Source: an uncultured Eubacteriales bacterium
Lineage (GTDB): Bacteria > Bacillota > Clostridia > Oscillospirales > CAG-272
Length of the DNA: 64,000 nucleotides
Assembly (NCBI GenBank): GCA_934433485.1
Contig: CAKRZR010000005.1
Span: 62,001-126,000, forward strand
Direction of reading: 5' to 3'
Below the pieces are notes generated by a model. The model saw only the letters and a program-made list of their open reading frames with translations. It was not told where the DNA came from and did no database searches. This document shows positions 50,687 through 57,730 of this stretch, in pieces (positions within the stretch are counted from its first letter, which is position 1; every line of letters begins with the position of its first letter). The translations under genes were made by a program, and so were the position numbers.

Positions 50687-50721
50687 AAAACCGGAGCCTG
50701 CCGTGTGCGGACTCCGGTTTT
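50687..50721. terminator. bidirectional terminator between the two XRE-TPR genes
   Basis: AAAACCGGAG (50687-50696) pairs perfectly with CTCCGGTTTT (50712-50721), with T-runs on both strands. Confidence 0.8.
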
Positions 50722-50725
50722 TCTA

Positions 50726-51778
50726 TCAGATCGACGAGAGAGAATCCCGTACCGTACGGAACCATGCGCAGTCCCGGTACGGCGCAAATGTGTCCGTATC
50801 CAACGCGTCGCGCAGTATCCGTATGGCGCATGTCCGATCCTCCGGCGGCGTCTCCGTTTCCCAACCGTACAGCAGCGGATGCGTCAATGTGTGCGCCGTT
50901 GTCTGGGAAGCTCTATTCGCACAGTCCACAGCACGGGTCAGATATGTCCGCACCGCCTGTTCCGCGCGCTCTGCCGCGATCTCATCCATGGCGGCGTGGA
51001 GGTACAGGTCGGAAAGCGCGGAAAGCATGTCGTATCCCATATCGCTGCCGGGACAGATGATTTCGTACAGGTTGGCGATGGTGCGCGCCATATCCCGCCG
51101 CAGCGCCGGTGTACCCGTATCTGTGTCCGCAAAACGGCGGAACATATCATACAGCGCGCGCAGGTACCAGTGATTCGCGTACCGGAAATTGCGCAGCAGC
51201 TCCGCCTCGTCATCGGAGAGCATCATATAGAGTATTTCCTGCGCGTGCATCAGGGGAAACGCCTTGTCTGCCCATTCCTCCGCTTTCTCGCGGTTTCCGT
51301 TTGCCGCGTAGGTCAGTGCGCAGAGCCGGATCGCCTGCCCGCGGTAATACGAACCGGTTTCGCTGTCGTAAATCTCCACCGCCAGCTCGATGATCTCCTT
51401 TTGGTAGCGTACTCTGTCGAGATCGAAGTACGTGGACAGCAGCATTTCCATAACCGGGACATACCGCGGCATTTCGCGATACGCACGCTGCCATTCGCTC
51501 AGACATGCGTCGAGCCTGCCTGCCCGCCATAGCGGTTCACAGCGCGCGCAATATTCCGCGTACCGTGCTTTTTTGTCGATTTGCTCCACGGACAGCAGCG
51601 CGTCCACGGTGATATCGAAAAAGCGCGCGATGGCGGGAAGCAGCGATATATCCGGCATGGACACCATGTTCTCCCATTTGGAAACCGCCTGTGGGGATAC
51701 GTTCAGATAATTCGCCAGCTTTTCCTGCGGCACATTTCTCTCCGCGCGCAGGGACTTCAGTTTTTTCGCAAGCTGCAT
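50726..51778 (-). CDS. XRE-family regulator with C-terminal TPR-like helices
   Basis: The 350-residue protein has the same architecture as its convergent neighbour: a helix-turn-helix (about 5-60; PQEKLANYLNVSPQAVSKWEN, then MPDISLLPAIARFFDITVDALL) and a long helical region with repeats such as AIRLCALTYAANGNREKAEEWADKA. Both copies share the SQAVSKWEN recognition-helix core. It probably controls a nearby gene such as the small membrane protein at 52044; this is inference. Confidence 0.85.
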   Translation of the reverse strand: MQLAKKLKSLRAERNVPQEKLANYLNVSPQAVSKWENMVSMPDISLLPAIARFFDITVDALLSVEQIDKKARYAEYCARCEPLWRAGRLDACLSEWQRAYREMPRYVPVMEMLLSTYFDLDRVRYQKEIIELAVEIYDSETGSYYRGQAIRLCALTYAANGNREKAEEWADKAFPLMHAQEILYMMLSDDEAELLRNFRYANHWYLRALYDMFRRFADTDTGTPALRRDMARTIANLYEIICPGSDMGYDMLSALSDLYLHAAMDEIAAERAEQAVRTYLTRAVDCANRASQTTAHTLTHPLLYGWETETPPEDRTCAIRILRDALDTDTFAPYRDCAWFRTVRDSLSSI

Positions 51779-51949
51779 GGTATGCCTCCTATACGTCTTG
51801 TAATTACCTATAGTATACCGGATTTCGCGACCGATTGCAATAACGCGTATGTTGATCTATGGTTGCGGTTATCAACCTTTTGGATAGCCATGGTTTCTTA
51901 TCGTTTCCTTAACCTTCCTTAAAATCCGGTGAGAATTGCCTGCGGTCTC

Positions 51950-51978
51950 TTGACTTTGTGCGCGCGGTCGTGTATACT
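51950..51978 (+). promoter_or_regulatory. promoter upstream of the 46-aa membrane protein
   Basis: TTGACT (51950-51955) and TATACT (51973-51978), 17 bp apart. The 265-bp gap 51779-52043 contains only this and the divergent start region. Confidence 0.65.
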
Positions 51979-52043
51979 ATAGGCGTTAGATACAACACAT
52001 GTTTTGTAATGCGTGATGCATTACCGGAAAGGATACATAGTAT

Positions 52044-52184
52044 ATGGAAGCATTCATGGCAAGCGCGTTTCCGTGGCTTTCGGTGGGACTGTTTGTCGCC
52101 GTCGCCGCGTCGCTTTGCACGGAAAAGGTGCGCAACAGCGGCAACGTGAAAAAGGCAAAGGACGACGATCCGACGCGGAAATAA
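52044..52184 (+). CDS. 46-aa single-span membrane protein
   Basis: The frame encodes 46 residues: a short N-terminus MEAFMASAFPW, one hydrophobic helix (about 10-25), then a charged C-terminal tail with several Lys and Asp (KKAKDDDPTRK). A GGAAAGGA site lies 10 nt upstream and a good promoter precedes it by about 65 nt. Length, topology and signals fit a genuine small membrane protein, but the family is unknown. It is followed by the methyltransferase pseudogene. Confidence 0.6.
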   Translation: MEAFMASAFPWLSVGLFVAVAASLCTEKVRNSGNVKKAKDDDPTRK

Positions 52185-52249
52185 TAAAATAAGCGTCGAA
52201 GTCGAAACAGGAAAAAACACAAAGCATCCCCACTACAGGAGCGAAAAAT

Positions 52250-53154
52250 ATGCAGGATAAAGCGAGCGTCACATCTCTTATGGCAGCGTTTGGCAGAGCG
52301 TACCACAACGAAAACGCGAAAAATCCGATCTTTCGGGACACGATGGCAAAAGCGCTCATGACAGAGGACGAATACCGTGCGATCGGCGGATACATCGTCT
52401 CCGGGATCGATTTCTTCGCGCCGGACAAAAAGGGCACGTTCCGCGATGACGCAAACGCACTGCGGTACCTCGTGAACACGCAGATTGCATCTACGCCGCT
52501 TGCCCGTGCCGCCTGGTGTAAAGAATCACTGCGGATCGCGGTGCATACCGGCGTGCGGCAATACGTGATCCTCGGCGCGGGAATGGACACCTTTGCGTAT
52601 CGGGAACCGTATTTCTGCGCGCAATATCCGGTATTCGAGGTGGATCATCCGCAAACGCAGGCGGACAGCGGCAGCGGCTGAGAAGTGCCGGGATCAATAT
52701 ACCGGAGGGTGTGTATTATGTACCGATCGATTTCACCTGCGACGACCCTTTTGCCGCGCTTCTCTCCAGTGGGTACGATCCCCAAAAGAAAACGTTTTTC
52801 TCTTGGCTCGGCGTCAGCATGTACCTCAACCGTGCGGCGATCGAGCGGCTGCTGGACGAGGTCCCCTCCCACGCGGCAAATGGCTCCAGTCTCGTGTTCG
52901 ATTACGCATCCGCTGGACTGTTTCTCTCTGAGGATCGCAGGGTGCAGAATATGCTTGCGATGGCACAGGCGGGTGGAGAAGAAATGCGCGCATCCTTTGA
53001 TCCGATGAGTCTTGAACTGCTGGCAGCTGACCACGGTTTTCTCGTGTACGAGCATCTCATGACCGCGGACATTCAGAAGCGATATTTCGACGGACGAGAT
53101 GACGATCTCTCCGCGTTTCCGTGCATCTGCTTCGCGCACGCCGTGGTACAGTGA
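52250..53154 (+). pseudogene. frameshifted leucine-carboxyl-methyltransferase-family gene
   Basis: Two adjacent frames together encode one SAM-dependent methyltransferase of the PPM1/TcmP type. The first (52250-52681) has YVILGAGMDTFAYREP and FEVDHPQTQAD; the second continues RQRLRSAGINIPEG, YYVPIDFTCDD and FFSWLGVSMYL to 53154. They join if one base is restored near 52665-52667: GACAGCGG would become GACAAGCGG, reading Asp-Lys-Arg-Gln-Arg. A single-base deletion, or a sequencing error, therefore breaks the gene. The N-terminal part ends at TGA 52681. An ICMT-type methyltransferase follows. Confidence 0.85.
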
Positions 53155-53191
53155 TTTTTTACACTACATAATATTTTTTACACTACATAAT
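53154..53191 (+). repeat. perfect tandem 19-bp repeat
   Basis: ATTTTTTACACTACATAAT occurs twice back to back (53154-53172 and 53173-53191) between the methyltransferase pseudogene and the ICMT-like gene. It starts within the stop codon and carries TATAAT-like sequence just before the next ribosome site. Confidence 0.85.
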
Positions 53192-53207
53192 ATAAAGGAC
53201 AATCGAT

Positions 53208-53813
53208 ATGCTGGACTTTCCTCTGGAGGAAAATCTGCCCTACGCTGCTCTTGCACTTACGGCTATGGCAATTTTCTATGGAATCTATTTTGGAAAAATG
53301 ATCGCGCAAAAGCGAAAGGGCATCCGAACGCACCAAATCGGCACAAGACGAGAGCGCGGACTGCACACCGTCGAGGTGCTCATGGGTATTGCCACGTTTG
53401 TGATCGTACCGGTGCAGCTGTGCTCAATCGTTTTCGGCTGGAGCCACATGCCGCAGAACGCGCGATTCACAGGCTTCCTCACCACCCTGCTTGGCGACAC
53501 GATTTTTCTCATCTCCGTCCTGACAATGTGCGACAGCTGGCGTGCCGGGATTCCGGAAAAGGACAGAACCGCCCTTGTGACACGCGGCATCTACGCCTAC
53601 AGCCGCAACCCGGCATTTCTCGGGTTTGACTGCATGTACATCGGCATTTTTCTCCTGTACGCCAATTGGATATCCGGACTCTGCACCGCGTTCGCCATCG
53701 TCATGCTGCACTTGCAGATTCTGGAAGAAGAAAAATTCATGACCGCCACACACGGCGCGGACTATCTCGCGTACAAAAACAAAGTGCTCCGGTATCTCGG
53801 AAGAAAGAGGTAA
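53208..53813 (+). CDS. isoprenylcysteine/phospholipid methyltransferase-family membrane protein
   Basis: The 201-residue protein has about five membrane helices and the ICMT/PEMT signature near the C-terminus: TRGIYAYSRNPAFLGF then YIGIFLLYANW, and EEEKFMTATHGADYLAYKNKV. These integral enzymes methylate carboxyl or lipid head groups with SAM. The substrate in bacteria is usually unknown. An AAAGGACA site precedes the ATG. Confidence 0.88.
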   Translation: MLDFPLEENLPYAALALTAMAIFYGIYFGKMIAQKRKGIRTHQIGTRRERGLHTVEVLMGIATFVIVPVQLCSIVFGWSHMPQNARFTGFLTTLLGDTIFLISVLTMCDSWRAGIPEKDRTALVTRGIYAYSRNPAFLGFDCMYIGIFLLYANWISGLCTAFAIVMLHLQILEEEKFMTATHGADYLAYKNKVLRYLGRKR

Positions 53814-53941
53814 CGTCATCTCCGGCATCCTCCACGGCAAGCCCATGGAAATTTATCGAAAAAAAGCCGCACGAACAGGGGTTTGTTTTCCCGCTATGCC
53901 GATGCGCCCTTGTCCATCCGTTCACCGTAAAACACAAAAGT

Positions 53942-53983
53942 ACCGCAGATTTCCGGAAAATCCGGTTGTCTGCGGTGTTTTTT
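53942..53983 (+). terminator. terminator after the ICMT-like gene
   Basis: ACCGCAGA and TCTGCGGT enclose TTTCCGG/CCGG pairing, then GTTTTTTT. The same hairpin lies just after the PHP pseudogene end on the other strand. Confidence 0.65.
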
Positions 53984-53991
53984 TGCGTTTG

Positions 53992-54281
53992 TCAGGGCTG
54001 CACAGGCTCCGTGTACAGCGGATGCTCCGTCATGAAAAGCCATTCCGGATGGGACGCAGTGTCATGGCAGAGGGCGAGAATGTCGTGGTACCGTGTGGGT
54101 GTCCGGATTTCGGCGAGATACCTCTGGATCCCGTGGTGGTTGTCGCCGCCTGCAAACAAACCGTATTCCTGTGCATAGACCGCCGCCATGTGATTCTCGT
54201 GCTCTGTCCGGTTCACGTTCCAGATCTCAATGCCGTCCGCGGTGTGCAATGCACTTCATATCGGTGTTGTCTTTCTTCCAT
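53992..54281 (-). pseudogene. PHP-domain phosphoesterase gene with internal deletion
   Basis: The C-terminal frame (TADGIEIWNVNRTEHENHM to AQEYGLFAGGDNHHG) is the last third of a PHP-family metal-dependent hydrolase. Just upstream, ATG 54281 opens MEERQHRYEVHC, the typical PHP start (metal motif H-x-H), but in another frame that soon stops. The middle of the domain is therefore missing, with the junction at GTGCATTGCAC (about 54242-54252), an 11-bp palindrome. It is the gene after the GH36-like gene on the same strand (14-bp gap) and is presumably inactive. Confidence 0.75.
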
Positions 54282-54295
54282 GCGTGTCTCTTTCT

Positions 54296-56233
54296 TTATC
54301 TTTCCTCTATATAGAGCTTTCCGGCCTTCACATAGCCGTACCGCCCATGCTCATACAATGCTACGGTCTCGCCGATCTGTGCCGTGATGCCAAGCGGGGA
54401 GATGTACTTGTCAACAAGTCCGATGGGCGCGAATCCGTCCGCGACAGGCACGATGATGTAGAGTCGGAAGTCATCGTGATCCGCCAGCGTGAACGACAGT
54501 GCTTCCCCGGCGCGCAAAATCGTCATCTCTCCGGAAAAATGCTCGTAAACGGCGTATTCCTCCGCTTGCGCGATGCCTTCCGCGTCCTCCGGTCTTATCG
54601 TACCGACAATCGGCGTATTGTCCCGATCGATGTGGAACGCGGCGATGACTGCGGATCCATAAGACCCTCTGGATCCACAGGAACCGCCACAGAGATTCTG
54701 GATCTTGAGCGGCTTGTGCGCGGTCTCCGGATCGGCAAAAAGGCAATCGCGGGCGGGCATACCCGGTCGGTCGCAGCGCAGAATCCGTCCGTCGGCGAAC
54801 GCAAGGGGCGCTATAATCTCCGCTCTCGAACGGTCAAGCTCGTCGCTGACGTAGATCGGACCGCCGCTCACCGCACGGAGCACGCTGTTTTTCGGTCCCT
54901 GACTGTCGTCCGTCCACCACATATCGTAATCGCTCCAGTAAAACTGCCCCTGGATCAGGGAATTGTACGTACATTGGAGAATGTGCTTCGTGAACCACGG
55001 GCGGTTCTCCGGCTGGAAATCGTCGCTGCACCGGGAGATCGCGCTGGTCGGGCGGTTCCACATATCCTCGGACGCCATGCCCATGCAGTTGATCATGTCC
55101 CCGCCGAAATTTACACCGACCGACGCCTCCAGACCACGGTGGTATTCCCGGCACACTCTGCCGACCGTGTCCATGCCGCGATAGAAGCGTCTGTACATGC
55201 TCTGGTTGTCCACCTTGACAAACGCCGCGCCGCAGTCACGGAAGAACCGGTGCATCGTGTTGTAGTATCCGTACGCTTTGTCCTCGTGCCAGTCGCCCAT
55301 GCATTTGCCGTCGATGGAGGTCGTGGTGTACGGAGAGAGCTTGGCGGCGGCGGGACCGTCCTTTTCCAGTCCCATCCAGTACCCCGTCGTCGGATGCCAG
55401 ATCGCCGGAATCATGTTATATTCCGTGCGCATCCGGGTGAGACAGTGCGCCAGTCCGTTCGGGAAGCGGGTGTGCGACGCCTCGTAATCCGTCATCGCCG
55501 AGGAATGCATCAGGCGGAACATCGCCTCGCGGGTATCGTAGGTGTTCCGGTCAAATTTCGCCACCTCCGCCCACATATCGTCAAGGATCGCCCACCGCAC
55601 CGGGATTTTCTTGTCGCGGAACTCCTTGCACTTGCGCAAAAGTCCCTCCTCTGATACCCGGATCTGCATCGCGTCCCAGCTGCACCAGCCGAGATACTCA
55701 AAAATCTCCGGGTACCGTCTCTCGCTCCGGTGCGCGCAGCCGTTGTGCAGCTCCGCCAGCGCGGTTTTTACGCACGCCTCGGTAAGCGCGTACGGATTCT
55801 CGCCGCGCGCGGTCACAAACGCGATCCCCCGACAGGCGCAGATCCCCTCGCACCACGAAAACAGCACCGCCCGCAGACCGTCCGCACCGCCCTCCAGCAC
55901 GCATTTGTAGTCCTCGGACACCACCGGCACGATCACGCGGCAGGATCCGTCGCTATACCGGATGAGTAGATACTGCGTCTCCGTCGGTACGTCCGTCAGC
56001 TTGTCTCCGAACACGGGCATGCACCAGAATTCCGAGTGGCGTCGGTCTGCCATGAACGCGTCGATCTCCTCCGCCGGAAAGAAAATTTCCGCCCCGCGGT
56101 CAGAACGCAGCGGTTCGCGGTTCTCTCCGTTCCAGTCTGCACGCACGATCTCCACGCCATCCCTCGCGCATACAACAACGCTGCCGTCTCCCTCGCCGCC
56201 GTTTGCGTAGCATAGCCGCATTTTGTATTCCAT
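54296..56233 (-). CDS. GH36/raffinose-synthase-type alpha-galactosidase-like enzyme, cytoplasmic
   Basis: The 645-residue protein has an N-terminal beta-sandwich (about 1-165) and a TIM barrel with LGWCSWDAMQIRVSE (181-195), WAILDDMWAEV, the nucleophile Asp342 in AAFVKVDNQS and the acid in SRCSDDF (404/405). This arrangement matches the raffinose synthase/Sip1 branch of clan GH-D. It acts on alpha-galactosides, by hydrolysis or transfer. There is no signal peptide. ATG 56233 follows AAAGAGGTG. The PHP pseudogene follows. Confidence 0.85.
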   Translation of the reverse strand: MEYKMRLCYANGGEGDGSVVVCARDGVEIVRADWNGENREPLRSDRGAEIFFPAEEIDAFMADRRHSEFWCMPVFGDKLTDVPTETQYLLIRYSDGSCRVIVPVVSEDYKCVLEGGADGLRAVLFSWCEGICACRGIAFVTARGENPYALTEACVKTALAELHNGCAHRSERRYPEIFEYLGWCSWDAMQIRVSEEGLLRKCKEFRDKKIPVRWAILDDMWAEVAKFDRNTYDTREAMFRLMHSSAMTDYEASHTRFPNGLAHCLTRMRTEYNMIPAIWHPTTGYWMGLEKDGPAAAKLSPYTTTSIDGKCMGDWHEDKAYGYYNTMHRFFRDCGAAFVKVDNQSMYRRFYRGMDTVGRVCREYHRGLEASVGVNFGGDMINCMGMASEDMWNRPTSAISRCSDDFQPENRPWFTKHILQCTYNSLIQGQFYWSDYDMWWTDDSQGPKNSVLRAVSGGPIYVSDELDRSRAEIIAPLAFADGRILRCDRPGMPARDCLFADPETAHKPLKIQNLCGGSCGSRGSYGSAVIAAFHIDRDNTPIVGTIRPEDAEGIAQAEEYAVYEHFSGEMTILRAGEALSFTLADHDDFRLYIIVPVADGFAPIGLVDKYISPLGITAQIGETVALYEHGRYGYVKAGKLYIEER

Positions 56234-56272
56234 GTTCACACCTCTTTTTCTATGAAATTGGTTTCTCTGCAA

Positions 56273-56301
56273 AGTATACCATATTGCGCACCGTTTTGCA
56301 A
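56273..56301 (-). promoter_or_regulatory. promoter of the GH36-like gene
   Basis: On the minus strand TTGCAA (56301-56296) and TATACT (56278-56273), 17 bp apart. Confidence 0.65.
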
Positions 56302-56313
56302 GAGAAAACTTTT

Positions 56314-56342
56314 TTGCCACAGACGTAAATTCCATGTATAAT
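56314..56342 (+). promoter_or_regulatory. promoter of the M23 peptidase gene
   Basis: TTGCCA (56314-56319) and TATAAT (56337-56342), 17 bp apart, back to back with the divergent GH36-like promoter. Confidence 0.65.
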
Positions 56343-56399
56343 CCCTGTACGGCGGGCAACACTATATCCGACATAAGGTCTATGAAAGGAAGCATGAAT

Positions 56400-57227
56400 A
56401 TGGCAATTGCATCTACGAAGAAACAAAACCGCATCCTGACCGTCACCCTGCTCGTCCTGCTGTCCGCCGTCGCGGTACTGCTCATCGTCACCGGTCAGGC
56501 AAACAAGAAGGAATCCGCTCCCGGCACGGAGACTTCCGCCTCCGAAACCCTGCGCGAGGACACAACGTCCCAGCCGGCGAAAAATGCGGTGGAAAAAACT
56601 GCGCCGAAAACCGGCTCGGACAAAGCAACGGAAACCAAGCCGAGCTTTCTCGGAAAGGACGAAACCAAAGGCTCGGAAGCGGAAGCAGACGCAAAGGACG
56701 GCAAAAAAGCAACAGAGGACGTAAAAAAGGAAGCCGCGCGTGCATCGGACGAGACCGTGGAAGTATCCGCGCCTGTCGGGAAAACACCGACATTTGTCCT
56801 GCCCGTCTCCGGCTCCGTTGTTAAGGAATACGCCATGGAGGTACCTGTTTTCTCGGATACCATGCAGGATTGGCGCGTGCATGACGGCGTAGACTTTGCG
56901 TGCGCGGTCGGCGATGCTGTATGCGCCGCGGCGGACGGAAAGATCGGTAAGGTCTGGCAGGATCCCATGATGGGCACCTCGCTCACCATCGTGCATGACG
57001 GCGGTGCGGTCTCGCTCTATCAGGGACTGGCTGAGGAATTTCCCGCTCCGCTCAAAGCCGGAGACACTGTGACAGCCGGGCAGGTCATCGCGTCCTGCGG
57101 CGCAACGGCGCTCATCGAATGCGCAGAGCCGGATCACATCCACTACAGCCTCCAGATCGGCGGCGTGTCCGTGGATCCCGGCGAGTATATGACGCTGTCC
57201 TACGCGACGACGGAACCGGAGGACTAA
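56400..57227 (+). CDS. membrane-anchored M23 peptidase-like protein (SpoIIQ-like)
   Basis: The 275-residue protein has a short cytoplasmic end, one membrane helix (about 15-37), a long Lys/Glu/Thr-rich spacer (about 40-130) and a C-terminal M23 domain (about 140-265). Both metal motifs are present: HDGVD (H-x3-D) and HIH (H-x-H) in EPDHIHYSLQIGG. This is the topology of SpoIIQ/LytM-type proteins, which act in engulfment or cell-wall hydrolysis. ATG 56400 is preferred by spacing from AAGGA; 56394 is possible. Confidence 0.85.
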   Translation: MAIASTKKQNRILTVTLLVLLSAVAVLLIVTGQANKKESAPGTETSASETLREDTTSQPAKNAVEKTAPKTGSDKATETKPSFLGKDETKGSEAEADAKDGKKATEDVKKEAARASDETVEVSAPVGKTPTFVLPVSGSVVKEYAMEVPVFSDTMQDWRVHDGVDFACAVGDAVCAAADGKIGKVWQDPMMGTSLTIVHDGGAVSLYQGLAEEFPAPLKAGDTVTAGQVIASCGATALIECAEPDHIHYSLQIGGVSVDPGEYMTLSYATTEPED

Positions 57228-57358
57228 ACGTCCAAGAACAGGTATGCCCTGTGGAAAACCCTTTGACTGCACACCGCGGTCGGAGGGCTTTTCCTCGTTA
57301 TTTTTAGGAAAACACGCTTTATGCGGCGGAATCGGGCATTTTTTGCAAAAGGATATAC

Positions 57359-57411
57359 TGTGGATATCTCTGAAAAGTTATCCACAGGCTGTGGATAACT
57401 TTTGTGGAAAA
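57359..57411. promoter_or_regulatory. cluster of DnaA-box-like 9-mers with a 27-bp palindrome
   Basis: TGTGGATAT (57359), TTATCCACA (57378), TGTGGATAA (57390) and TGTGGAAAA (57403) lie within 53 bp. The middle two form a perfect palindrome with arms AAGTTATCCACAG and CTGTGGATAACTT around one base. The cluster ends 18 bp before the -35 box of the next unit. No dnaA, dnaN or rpmH is near, so it is not an obvious oriC. Confidence 0.6.
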
Positions 57412-57428
57412 CGGTTTTCGCAAAGGTA

Positions 57429-57457
57429 TTGACAAATGTCGTGTTCTGTGGTACAAT
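57429..57457 (+). promoter_or_regulatory. promoter of the structured leader and SLH gene
   Basis: TTGACA (57429-57434) and TACAAT (57452-57457), 17 bp apart, give a start near 57464. Confidence 0.75.
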
Positions 57458-57463
57458 AACCTC

Positions 57464-57700
57464 GCTCTTTGGCGGATTTCCGACAGGGGCGGTTTCAATG
57501 AAATACGAGTTTTTCCGCGGTTTGAAAAGTTGTTTGCTGAGTAGATGTATCGGTAGCCGGTTATAGTCCGGCGCAACTGCCCATGACCGGGAGCGTGTGC
57601 TGCGTTCCCGTGATCACCGACCGCGGGCGTGACATATTCTTAGGGTAGAAGAGCGTGTCTTTGCGTGTATCCATGGTGATAGGCGCGGCGCGCTTTTTTA
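57464..57700 (+). promoter_or_regulatory. structured ~235-nt leader, candidate riboswitch or attenuator
   Basis: The region contains hairpins GCCGG/CCGGC (near 57554-57570) and CGGGAGCG/CGTTCCCG (near 57589-57610), enclosed by TCGGT/ACCGA, forming a junction. GACA (57631) and TCTT (57638) can pair with TGTC (57656) and AAGA (57649), competing with the terminator stem. It matches no riboswitch class I can name; short cobalamin-like strings are present but no B12 box. It could also be an independent small RNA. Confidence 0.55.
57649..57697 (+). terminator. leader terminator 30 nt before the SLH gene
   Basis: AGCGTGTC (57652-57659) pairs with GGCGCGCT (57687-57694), extended by A-T pairs, then a T-run. 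Its place directly ahead of the AGAAGGAG site suggests conditional termination. Confidence 0.6.
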
Positions 57701-57730
57701 TTATTTTTAGATAACAGAAGGAGAAAAAGG

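Noticed and set aside
53154..53191. CRISPR-like repeats
   Set aside because: Only two contiguous copies without spacers; it is a simple tandem duplication.
57359..57411. Chromosomal replication origin
   Set aside because: No dnaA, dnaN, rpmH or gidA gene lies nearby and the AT-rich unwinding region is not obvious; only a DnaA-box cluster can be supported.
57464..57700. Cobalamin or ZTP riboswitch
   Set aside because: Short strings resemble parts of both (GCAACTG and CCGGGAGC; CCGACCGC..GGGC), but the B12 box, the second GCCACTG and the conserved ZTP first domain are missing.
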